Shown here piece by piece: positions 7,941-13,465 of a stretch of 16,594 nt of DNA. The DNA lies in assembly GCA_936936565.1 (NCBI GenBank), contig CAKZIX010000101.1, positions 1 through 16,594 on the forward strand, written 5' to 3'. A model generated the notes under the pieces. It was not told where the DNA came from, searched no databases, and saw nothing but the letters and a program-made list of their open reading frames with translations. Position numbers and translations under genes: made by a program. Numbering within the stretch: position 1 is the first letter of the stretch; each line of letters opens with the position of its first letter. This DNA comes from an uncultured Nocardiaceae bacterium. Lineage in GTDB: Bacteria > Actinomycetota > Actinomycetes > Mycobacteriales > Mycobacteriaceae.

Positions 7941-7956
7941 CAGCCGGGGGCGGCTG
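7941..7956. other. Hairpin in amt leader
   Basis: Perfect 6-bp arms CAGCCG/CGGCTG around a 4-base loop, ending 11 bases upstream of the amt ribosome site (GAGGAGG, 7923-7929). It would form in the leader mRNA. Role unknown; it may be chance in GC-rich DNA. Confidence 0.3.
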
Positions 7957-7986
7957 AAGACCTGCGAAGTAGGTTGCTCACTGGGT

Positions 7987-8056
7987 GTTTCGTGCATGGC
8001 GCACTGGCGTTTCTGGTGTGTGAACGAAACGCCGGGAAATGTTTCCCTGACGTTTC
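7987..8056 (-). promoter_or_regulatory. Putative GlnR-type operator array upstream of amt
   Basis: On the minus strand four GAAAC half-sites occur: 8056-8052, 8045-8041, 8013-8009 and 7991-7987. The first two are 11 bp apart and the last two 22 bp apart, whole helical turns. The third is preceded at exact spacing by TTCAC (8024-8020), giving TTCAC-n6-GAAAC, one mismatch from the known GlnR half-site pair GTNAC-n6-GAAAC. The position, about 70-140 bp upstream of the amt GTG, suits an activator of the nitrogen operon. The family consensus is established knowledge; binding here is inference. Confidence 0.5.
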
Positions 8057-8110
8057 GTCCTATACAAGCGCGTTATCGGGCCGTTGTGAGGTCGAAATCG
8101 GATCGATTGC

Positions 8111-8127
8111 GGCCGCATTCTGCGGCC
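8111..8127 (-). terminator. Terminator-like hairpin after the alpha/beta hydrolase
   Basis: Arms GGCCGC (8111-8116) and GCGGCC (8122-8127) with a 5-base loop, starting 8 bases past the hydrolase stop. No U-tract follows. It would separate the hydrolase transcript from the amt promoter. Confidence 0.4.
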
Positions 8128-8134
8128 CGCGGGC

Positions 8135-9004
8135 CTACCGCTGCGCCGCGCCCGCGCGCGCGAATGTGACGATCTCGCGGGCCAGCACGTCGGGCTGATC
8201 CTCGGCGACAAAGGTGTACGAATCGTCGACGAAGGTCAGAGTCGACGAGGGCAACGCCTCGTGCAGCCGACGCGCGAGCGCGGGCTTGAACACCTTGTCC
8301 TCGGCGGCCCAGACCAGCCGGATCGGCTTGTCGAAGGTGCGCAGCTTGGCCACGGCATCGAGGGTGTAGCGCTTGTCGATCGCGCGGACGAAACGGCGTC
8401 CGTCGGCACGGATTGCGCGATCGGTCTGCAGCGGCCGTAGGTAGTTGTCGACGATCTCGTTCGGGGCGGGGCGTTTGGCGAGCCAGCCGAAAGCGATCGG
8501 AAGACGCCGCAGCGCACGAATTTTCAGCGATTTCGCCATGGTGGTGACGACGCCGGGCACCGCGACCAGCGTGGGCATCGCCTTGAACGGCTGCGGCAGG
8601 AACTCCTCGAAGCAGTCGCACGGGGTGAGCAGCACCCGGCCGATCCGCTCCGGATGATTGGCCATCAGCAACTGCGTGAGCGCGCCACCGGTGTCGTTGG
8701 CGACCACGGTGACATCGCGCAGGTCGAGACGCTCGACGAACTCCGCGATGAGCGCCGCGACGCCGGGCGGGGTGAGGTCGGCGTTCGGGACCGCGACGGC
8801 ATGCGCACCCAACGGCAGGTCCGGCGTGACGCACCGGAAGCCGGCCGCCGCGACGGCGGGCACCACGTTGCGCCACAGGTCACCGTTGACCAGCAGACCG
8901 TGCACGAACAGCACCGGCGCGCCAGACCCGGTCTCTCGGTAGCGAATTGTGCTGCCGGACAAGGTGATTTCGGATTCCGGACCAAGACTCGAACTGATCG
9001 CCAC
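8135..9004 (-). CDS. Alpha/beta hydrolase with aspartate nucleophile elbow
   Basis: 289 residues, single cytosolic alpha/beta-hydrolase domain. HG oxyanion segment LFVHGLLVNGDLW (32-44); nucleophile elbow VVANDTGGAL (100-109) with D104 where lipases have serine, as in haloalkane dehalogenases and epoxide hydrolases; cap region about 130-215; acid-position candidate D236 in VWAAEDKVF. Where the catalytic histidine normally precedes the terminal EDQP motif, this protein reads DSYTFVAEDQP, with threonine at the aligned place, so the classical triad is incomplete. GTG at 9004 was taken as start; its GGAGGGG is only 2 bases upstream, unusually close, and no better start is visible. Divergent from a TetR regulator over 92 bp, which suggests local control by that repressor. 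Substrate unknown. Confidence 0.88.
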   Translation of the reverse strand: MAISSSLGPESEITLSGSTIRYRETGSGAPVLFVHGLLVNGDLWRNVVPAVAAAGFRCVTPDLPLGAHAVAVPNADLTPPGVAALIAEFVERLDLRDVTVVANDTGGALTQLLMANHPERIGRVLLTPCDCFEEFLPQPFKAMPTLVAVPGVVTTMAKSLKIRALRRLPIAFGWLAKRPAPNEIVDNYLRPLQTDRAIRADGRRFVRAIDKRYTLDAVAKLRTFDKPIRLVWAAEDKVFKPALARRLHEALPSSTLTFVDDSYTFVAEDQPDVLAREIVTFARAGAAQR

Positions 9005-9019
9005 GACCCCTCCATGGGC

Positions 9020-9080
9020 TTTTGCAATGGGTCTAAAATCTGGTCGAAAGCGTATCCCGATCCCGGGATTTTTTGCAATG
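9020..9080. repeat. Direct repeat TTTTGCAATG in hydrolase/tetR intergenic region
   Basis: The 10-mer TTTTGCAATG occurs at 9020-9029 and again at 9071-9080, 51 bp apart, flanking the central palindrome. Such paired elements in a divergent promoter may be regulator half-sites or promoter boxes. Confidence 0.7.
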
Positions 9081-9085
9081 CTTTC
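9046..9085. promoter_or_regulatory. Palindromic candidate operator for the TetR regulator
   Basis: A perfect 10-bp palindrome ATCCCGGGAT (9060-9069), preceded by an extra ATCCCG half (9054-9059), sits inside a wider inverted repeat GAAAGC (9046-9051) / GCTTTC (9080-9085). A minus-strand promoter TTGCAA (9078-9073), 18-bp spacer, TACGCT (9054-9049) could serve the hydrolase and would be blocked by binding here. TAAAAT at 9034-9039 is a possible -10 for tetR. The assignment follows from symmetry and the divergent layout, not from a known motif. Confidence 0.4.
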
Positions 9086-9096
9086 AAGAAAGGACG

Positions 9097-9714
9097 ATGG
9101 TGGATCCGCGCCGCCGCAAGACGATCGACGCGCTCATCGGCGCGGCCGAACAGCTGTTCAGTGAACGCGCCGCCGACGAGGTCACCGTCGAGGAGCTCGC
9201 CGAGCACGCGGGGGTGGCCGTCGGATCCATCTACAACCATTTCGGTTCCAAGGCCGGGCTCTACGCCGCGACCCTCGATCGCGCGCTGGACGCCGACGAG
9301 GCCTACATGAACCGCGCCTTCAGCCCCGAGCGCTCCCCCATCGAGCAACTCGTCGCCGCCGGCCACGAACACCTGCAGTTCTACATCGACCATCCGGCGC
9401 TGTTCCGCATGCTGGCCTTCCCGCCCGAACCCGGTCACTACGCCGCCAGCACGGACGTCGCCGACGCCATCGGCAAACGCATCGATCAGCAGCTCGAACG
9501 CATCGCCGACGCCATCGAACGCGGCATCGCCACGGGCCAGGTCGCGCCGATCGACCCGCGGGCCACCGCGACGATCATGTGGGCCGCCGCGAACGGAATC
9601 ATCAGTCTCGCTTGGCGATCCGACAAGCAGCGCCGCTCCGTCGACGAGGTCCGCGCCCTGCTGGACACCCTCGACATGTACCTGGCCGGTGCACTGGTGC
9701 GCGGCGACAGGTGA
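9097..9714 (+). CDS. TetR/AcrR-family transcriptional regulator
   Basis: 205-residue repressor-type regulator. The N-terminal helix-turn-helix spans about 10-58, with VTVEELAEHAGVAVGSIYNH and FGSKAGLYAATL, textbook for the family; the C-terminal helical part (from about 70, with FYIDHPALFRMLAFPP) would bind a ligand and dimerise. ATG at 9097 was chosen over an upstream TTG because AAAGGA lies 2-7 bases before it and the protein then begins MVDPRRRKTIDALI, as usual. Divergent from the alpha/beta hydrolase, which it probably controls together with itself. Ligand cannot be predicted; many such pairs respond to lipids or aromatic compounds. Confidence 0.93.
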   Translation: MVDPRRRKTIDALIGAAEQLFSERAADEVTVEELAEHAGVAVGSIYNHFGSKAGLYAATLDRALDADEAYMNRAFSPERSPIEQLVAAGHEHLQFYIDHPALFRMLAFPPEPGHYAASTDVADAIGKRIDQQLERIADAIERGIATGQVAPIDPRATATIMWAAANGIISLAWRSDKQRRSVDEVRALLDTLDMYLAGALVRGDR

Positions 9715-9715
9715 A

Positions 9716-9736
9716 CCGGACGTCGATCGAGTCCGG
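9716..9736 (+). terminator. Hairpin directly after tetR
   Basis: Perfect 6-bp arms CCGGAC (9716-9721) and GTCCGG (9731-9736) with a 9-base loop, starting one base after the tetR stop. No U-tract. Its right arm is part of the first copy of the 47-bp repeat. Confidence 0.4.
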
Positions 9737-9773
9737 CGTGTGTGGATGGCGCGCTCCGCAGGCTCCGCGCACT
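9727..9773. repeat. 47-bp intergenic direct repeat, copy 1
   Basis: Matches 9818-9864 with a single mismatch. It starts TCGAGTCCGGCGTGTGTGG and ends CTCCGCGCACT. Within it GCGCG…CGCGC can form a 5-bp stem. It lies in the 161-bp gap between tetR and a small ORF and looks like a dispersed non-coding element. Confidence 0.9.
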
Positions 9774-9817
9774 GAGACATCGCCGAACAACACCGCTCCT
9801 GCGTCGCGGGATGTTCG

Positions 9818-9864
9818 TCGAGTCCGGCGTGTGTGGACGGCGCGCTCCGCAGGCTCCGCGCACT
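9818..9864. repeat. 47-bp intergenic direct repeat, copy 2
   Basis: Second copy, 91 bp downstream of the first, 46 of 47 bases identical. It ends 11 bases before the ATG of the 47-residue ORF, so it may form that gene's leader or promoter region. The 44 bases between copies show nothing I can name. Confidence 0.9.
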
Positions 9865-9875
9865 AGGATCGGCGG

Positions 9876-10019
9876 ATGGACCCGCTCAGCACCGGATCGG
9901 CCGTCGTCAACGTGCTCGTCAACGCCGTCACCGCGATTTTTCAGATCATCGAGAACGCGATCCCGAATACGCCGCAGTCGGGCCCGCAGGGCAACGGCGA
10001 CTGGCCGTTCATGGAGTAG
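9876..10019 (+). CDS. 47-residue small protein, unknown
   Basis: A short ORF beginning MDPLSTGSAVVNVLVNAV and ending DWPFME. Support: third codon positions are overwhelmingly G or C as in neighbouring real genes, an AGGA lies 8 bases before the ATG, and the stop is only 3 bases from the stop of the convergent gene at 10023, a tight packing typical of real ends. Residues 8-29 make a hydrophobic/amphipathic helix (VVNVLVNAVTAIFQIIENAI); the tail is Pro/Gly/Gln-rich and polar. There is no clear signal peptide or known motif. A membrane-surface peptide is possible; function unknown. Confidence 0.55.
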   Translation: MDPLSTGSAVVNVLVNAVTAIFQIIENAIPNTPQSGPQGNGDWPFME

Positions 10020-10022
10020 CGA

Positions 10023-10601
10023 TCAGGCCGTGCGCGGGATGATGATTCCCGCCGACCACGCCTTGTCGAGCACCGTGGGCACGTCGAAGCGCAACAGCCC
10101 GCGCACCTGCGGGCTGGCCAGCACCCCGTTGAAGTAGGCAACCACCTGGTCGCGCACCTCGCGGTTGATGTTGGCGATCCAGCCGAGCGTGCGCCCCGGC
10201 AGGCCGCGCGGCTCGATGTCGGCGTGGACGTCCGATGGCACCGCATTGTCGATGTCCACGACGATCGCGCACGGCATTTCCAGCCGCAGCCGGATGCGCG
10301 TACGTACCGTGACGGCGATCGTGTAGCGGATGATGCTGCCCGCGAAGCGCACCTTGACCTTCAGATGCACCGGCACCTGCACCCGCAGATTCCATTCCGG
10401 ATCGTCCACGGCAAAGGCATTGATGGTTCCCACCACGCCGGCCGCGCGCGCTACGGCGACACCGGCCGGACCGACCCGCAACGGACCGATCTCCAGGCGA
10501 TCGCCGAGAATTTGCGCGACGACCTCGCCGACCCGCTCCGGTGGCGCCGAGGCGGCCAGGAACTGCCGTGCGAATTCGGCTGCTGCCAGTTCTGACGTCA
10601 C
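10023..10601 (-). CDS. Conserved-looking hypothetical protein, 192 residues
   Basis: Function not recognised. GTG at 10601, with a GAGG 4 bases upstream, begins TSELAAAEFARQFL. An N-terminal helical part (about 1-35) is followed by a long stretch of alternating hydrophobic and charged residues (about 36-130: VQVPVHLKVKVRF, YTIAVTVRTRIRLRL) that predicts an extended beta sheet, then a C-terminal helical part with WIANINREVRDQVV. No signal peptide, membrane helix or catalytic motif is visible. It lies 36 bp downstream of ftsY on the same strand and is probably co-transcribed, with a perfect hairpin between the two. The beta-rich, arginine- and valine-heavy middle could suit a lipid- or membrane-surface-binding fold, which is speculation. 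Confidence 0.8.
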   Translation of the reverse strand: MTSELAAAEFARQFLAASAPPERVGEVVAQILGDRLEIGPLRVGPAGVAVARAAGVVGTINAFAVDDPEWNLRVQVPVHLKVKVRFAGSIIRYTIAVTVRTRIRLRLEMPCAIVVDIDNAVPSDVHADIEPRGLPGRTLGWIANINREVRDQVVAYFNGVLASPQVRGLLRFDVPTVLDKAWSAGIIIPRTA

Positions 10602-10609
10602 CCGTCCTC

Positions 10610-10630
10610 ACTCTCAATCACGTTGAGAGT
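10610..10630 (-). promoter_or_regulatory. Perfect 8-bp hairpin between ftsY and the 192-residue gene
   Basis: Arms ACTCTCAA (10610-10617) and TTGAGAGT (10623-10630) with a 5-base loop, less GC-rich than its surroundings. It starts 8 bases after the ftsY stop and ends directly against the GAGG ribosome site of the next gene. It could be the ftsY terminator, an mRNA processing or stability element, or a structure that limits ribosome access downstream. The sequence alone does not decide. Confidence 0.6.
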
Positions 10631-10637
10631 ACCCGCA

Positions 10638-12146
10638 TCACCCGAGCAGGGCATCCACGAACGCGCCGGGTTCGAACGGTGCGAGGTCGTCGGCGCCCTC
10701 GCCGAGACCGACCAACTTCACCGGTACGCCGAGTTCATGCTGGACCTTGAAAACGATGCCGCCCTTGGCGGTGCCGTCGAGTTTGGTGAGCACCACACCG
10801 GTGATGTCGACCACGTCGGCGAAAACCCGCGCCTGCATCAGCCCGTTCTGGCCGATCGTCGCATCGAGCACCAGCAGCACCTCGTCCACCGACTGCTTCG
10901 CATCCGATCCGGCGTTGAGCGCCTTCTCCACGACCCGCTTCACCTTGCCGAGCTCGTCCATCAGGCCGGTCTTGGTGTGCAGCCGGCCCGCGGTGTCCAC
11001 GAGCACGGCGTCCACGCCCGTCTCGACACCCTTGCTGACGGCGTCGAAGGCTACCGACGCCGGATCGGCGCCTTCGCGGCCGCGTACGGTGTCGGCGCCC
11101 ACGCGCTCGCCCCAGGTCTGCAGCTGATCGGCAGCGGCCGCGCGGAACGTGTCGGCGGCACCGAGCAGCACGCGGCGCCCGTCGGCAACCAGCACCCGCG
11201 CCAGCTTGCCGGTGGTCGTCGTCTTGCCGGTGCCGTTGACCCCGACCACCAAGAGGATCGACGGACGGTTTCCGTGCGGCAGCGCACGCACCGACCGATC
11301 GAATTCCGGATGCAGGTGCTCCACGAGCACCTCCCGCAGCAACGCCCGGGCCTGCGCCTCGGTGCGCACGCTGCGCGCCGCCATCTGCTCGCGCAACGTG
11401 CTCACGACGGCGGTGGTGGTCGGAGTGCCGAGGTCGGCGAGCAGCAGCGTGTCTTCGACCTCTTCCCAGGAATCTTCGTCGAGGTCGCCACCACCGAGCA
11501 GGCCGAGCAAGCTCTTGCCGACCGCCGACTGCGAACGCGACAGCCGCCCGCGCAGCCGTTCGAGACGTCCCTCGGTCGGTGCGATCTCCTCGATGGCCGG
11601 CGGTGCGGATGCGGTTTCGGCCGTGTCCGGGACGACGACCTCCGGCGCCGAGGTGTCCGGCGCGGCCTCGGAAGGAACGACCGGCAAGTCGGTCAGCGTC
11701 GGGCTGTCCGGCCGCGTCGGGGTATCCGGCCGCGTCGGGGCATCCGTCGACGTCGATTCGGTCGGCGTGTCGGTATCGTCGTCCGGCCGTGTCGGCACGT
11801 CCGTGCGGCTGTCCGGCCGCGTCGGGGTGTCGGTCGGCTCGGGCAGCCGCACCTCGGTGATGCCCCGCTTGGGAGCGTCGCGCGGAACCGCGGCATCGTC
11901 GCCGACCCGTGGCTGACCTTCGGTATCGGTGCGATCGATCGTCCCCGCCGACGACCCTTGGCTGAACGAGAAGCCGCCTTGGGCTTGATAATTGCCGGAC
12001 CGATCCAGCTCACCGGCCGTCGGCGGCGCTTGCGTTAGCGAAATCCGCCGGCGCCGGTACAGCATCGTGCCCGCAACGAGCACGACGAGCAGGACGGCGA
12101 CGATGACCGCGATCAGGATCCAGGCTTGCGCACTCACGCCGACCAT
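10638..12146 (-). CDS. ftsY: Signal recognition particle receptor FtsY
   Basis: SRP receptor GTPase that docks Ffh-ribosome complexes at the membrane. 502 residues. Residues 8-30 are a membrane helix followed by RRRR, as in mycobacterial FtsY. Residues about 75-190 are an acidic Thr/Pro/Asp linker with repeated PTRPD units. The NG domain follows: N domain about 195-290, then GVNGTGKT (302-309), DTAGRLHTK (384-392), and TKLDGTAKGG (454-463). ATG at 12146 was used; GTG at codon 4 is an alternative, and neither has a strong ribosome site. It follows a Pro-rich membrane protein gene by 51 bp on the same strand and precedes the 192-residue gene. In mycobacteria ftsY is next to smc; here three small genes lie between. 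Confidence 0.97.
   Translation of the reverse strand: MVGVSAQAWILIAVIVAVLLVVLVAGTMLYRRRRISLTQAPPTAGELDRSGNYQAQGGFSFSQGSSAGTIDRTDTEGQPRVGDDAAVPRDAPKRGITEVRLPEPTDTPTRPDSRTDVPTRPDDDTDTPTESTSTDAPTRPDTPTRPDSPTLTDLPVVPSEAAPDTSAPEVVVPDTAETASAPPAIEEIAPTEGRLERLRGRLSRSQSAVGKSLLGLLGGGDLDEDSWEEVEDTLLLADLGTPTTTAVVSTLREQMAARSVRTEAQARALLREVLVEHLHPEFDRSVRALPHGNRPSILLVVGVNGTGKTTTTGKLARVLVADGRRVLLGAADTFRAAAADQLQTWGERVGADTVRGREGADPASVAFDAVSKGVETGVDAVLVDTAGRLHTKTGLMDELGKVKRVVEKALNAGSDAKQSVDEVLLVLDATIGQNGLMQARVFADVVDITGVVLTKLDGTAKGGIVFKVQHELGVPVKLVGLGEGADDLAPFEPGAFVDALLG
11707..11827. repeat. Degenerate short repeats in the ftsY linker
   Basis: The 16-mer TCCGGCCGCGTCGGGG occurs exactly at 11707-11722, 11725-11740 and 11812-11827, and with three changes at 11782-11797. 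It encodes the PTRPD units of the FtsY acidic linker, in the same frame each time. Confidence 0.85.
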
Positions 12147-12197
12147 CCTGTCAGAGGCCGATGACAGCGACGGCGCCGACGGGAGAAAGGTCCCGGC

Positions 12198-12818
12198 TCA
12201 GCCGGCGAGCAGCGGCACCAACAGCAGCAGGAAGATCAGTGCCACCGCGACCACGTTGAGCGCGACGATCGCGCCCATTCCCGGCGTGGACTGTGGCACG
12301 TGTCCGATTGCGCCGCGCATGCCCACCAACGCCGGCGGCCGGTAGAAGACCGGTACGCGCTGCCCCGGAGCCGCGTCGAGCACCAGGTGCGCCTTGCCCA
12401 TCTGACCGAGGTAGCGAGTGTGGATCGAGACCTGGTGCCGCCCCGGCGCCACCGGTACCGGGCACTGGCCCCACCGGGTGCCCACGATGCGTCCGTCCAC
12501 CAGCACGTCGGGGCCGGTCAGGCCGAGCAGGAACGCCATCGGGGTGTACCCGGTCTGGATCTCGACGATGGCCGCACCCGGTGGCACCGGCACCGCATCC
12601 GGCGCGGCGCCGTAGCCCTGCGCGCCGTATCCTGGCGGATGCGGCACCGGCGCCATGCCGAACGGATGCCGCGGTTGCGGTCCGCCGAACTGCGGTGGCT
12701 GCGGCGCGCCGAACTGCTGGGCTCGGCCACCGTGCGGCTGGGCGCCGCCCGGCCGCGGGCTGGGCGCACCGTGCGGCGGCGGCGGACCGGGCGGCGGCGG
12801 GAACGTCATGGGAGACAT
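12198..12818 (-). CDS. Pro-rich cytosolic domain with C-terminal membrane anchor; unknown
   Basis: 206 residues, not assigned to a named family. Residues 1-75 are Pro/Gly/Gln/His-rich and unstructured (TFPPPPGPPPPHG). About 80-175 form a compact beta domain with PDVLVDGRIVGTRWGQCPV, then VAPGRHQVSIHTRYLG; the 'value-is-a-gift-of-the-parameter' pattern of VDG…G…VAPGRH resembles PEGA-like surface domains. The last 25 residues are one hydrophobic helix (VALNVVAVALIFLLLLVPLL), so the protein is tail-anchored with the bulk in the cytoplasm, or C-anchored on the other side if exported by another route. There is no N-terminal signal. ATG at 12818 was chosen over ATG at 12809; upstream frame extension is antisense to the DUF2237 gene. 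Probably in one transcript with ftsY, 51 bp downstream. Confidence 0.8.
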   Translation of the reverse strand: MSPMTFPPPPGPPPPHGAPSPRPGGAQPHGGRAQQFGAPQPPQFGGPQPRHPFGMAPVPHPPGYGAQGYGAAPDAVPVPPGAAIVEIQTGYTPMAFLLGLTGPDVLVDGRIVGTRWGQCPVPVAPGRHQVSIHTRYLGQMGKAHLVLDAAPGQRVPVFYRPPALVGMRGAIGHVPQSTPGMGAIVALNVVAVALIFLLLLVPLLAG

Positions 12819-12857
12819 TGTGGCCCAACAGGTCCGCCGACGTGCGACCATCGAGAT

Positions 12858-13247
12858 GTGACCGAACGGAACGTGCTCGGCGGCCCCCTCGAACCGTGTG
12901 GTACCGATCCCATGACCGGGTTCTTTCGCGACGGTTGCTGCAGCACCGGCGCCGAAGACATCGGCAGTCACACCGTGTGCACGGTCGTCACCGCCGAGTT
13001 TCTGATGTTCCAGCGTTCCATCGGCAACGACTTGGTTACCCCGCGACCGGAGTTCGATTTTCCGGGCCTGCAGCCCGGAGATCGCTGGTGCGTGGTCGCT
13101 ACTCGCTGGGAGCAGGCGGAAGCGGCCGGCATCGCCGCCCCGGTGGTGCTGGCCGCGACGCATCTGCGCGCATTGGACGTCATCCCGCTGGAAGTGTTGC
13201 AGCGCAACGCCGTCGATGTTCCGGACACTATCGCCGGACTGGAATGA
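12858..13247 (+). CDS. DUF2237 family protein
   Basis: 129 residues, one whole DUF2237 domain. Recognised by the ordered signatures NVLGGPLEPCG (5-15), TGFFRDGCCSTG with C27/C28, DIGSHTVC (34-41), EFLMFQRSIGNDLVTPRPEF, FPGLQPGDRWC, and PVVLAATHLRAL. The conserved cysteines and histidine suggest a metal or redox site, but no function is established for the family. GTG at 12858 gives the expected start; an overlapping ATG at 12856 is in another frame and the ribosome site is weak. It is divergent from the Pro-rich membrane gene over only 39 bp, and is followed after 17 bp by the 66-residue repeat protein, likely one transcript. Confidence 0.93.
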   Translation: MTERNVLGGPLEPCGTDPMTGFFRDGCCSTGAEDIGSHTVCTVVTAEFLMFQRSIGNDLVTPRPEFDFPGLQPGDRWCVVATRWEQAEAAGIAAPVVLAATHLRALDVIPLEVLQRNAVDVPDTIAGLE

Positions 13248-13264
13248 CGCCGTAGGCTGAGCCC

Positions 13265-13465
13265 ATGGCGCAGACCGACTACACGCGCGGGTTCGCGCGC
13301 GGCTTTTCCGAGGGGTTCGTCGAGGGGTTCGACGGCCAGCGGCCCGACAGCGAGTCGCCGGGCATCGACGACTTCAAGTCCGGTTACGACGCAGGCTATG
13401 CCGCCGGCTTCGCCAAGGGCGGCGAGATCGCGCAGTCGCGCGCCACGGCTACGTCGCCGGACTGA
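13265..13465 (+). CDS. Small Gly-aromatic (GX3) repeat protein
   Basis: 66 residues, no named family. The chain is built from Gly-aromatic tetrads: G9F, G13F, G17F, G21F in the first block and G40Y, G44Y, G48F, G52 in the second, joined by a polar linker (24-39). A strict GX3 spacing places all glycines on one face of a helix, as in the deca-GX3 motif of eukaryotic Yae1/Lto1 and the GxxxG runs of FliH; both are helix-packing or partner-binding segments. There is no signal peptide or hydrophobic helix. ATG at 13265 follows DUF2237 by 17 bp. Its 3' end overlaps the convergent smc 3' end by 17 bp (13449-13465). A small adaptor or dimerising protein is plausible; unproven. Confidence 0.8.
   Translation: MAQTDYTRGFARGFSEGFVEGFDGQRPDSESPGIDDFKSGYDAGYAAGFAKGGEIAQSRATATSPD

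Noticed and set aside
9715..9875. Possible short protein encoded across the 47-bp repeats
   Set aside because: Frames through the repeats give Arg/Pro/Ala-rich text repeated with the DNA, no ribosome site, and both copies are better explained as a non-coding element.
12819..13163. N-terminal extension of the Pro-rich membrane protein
   Set aside because: The extension is antisense to the well-supported DUF2237 gene; the ATG at 12818 begins the Pro-rich region cleanly.
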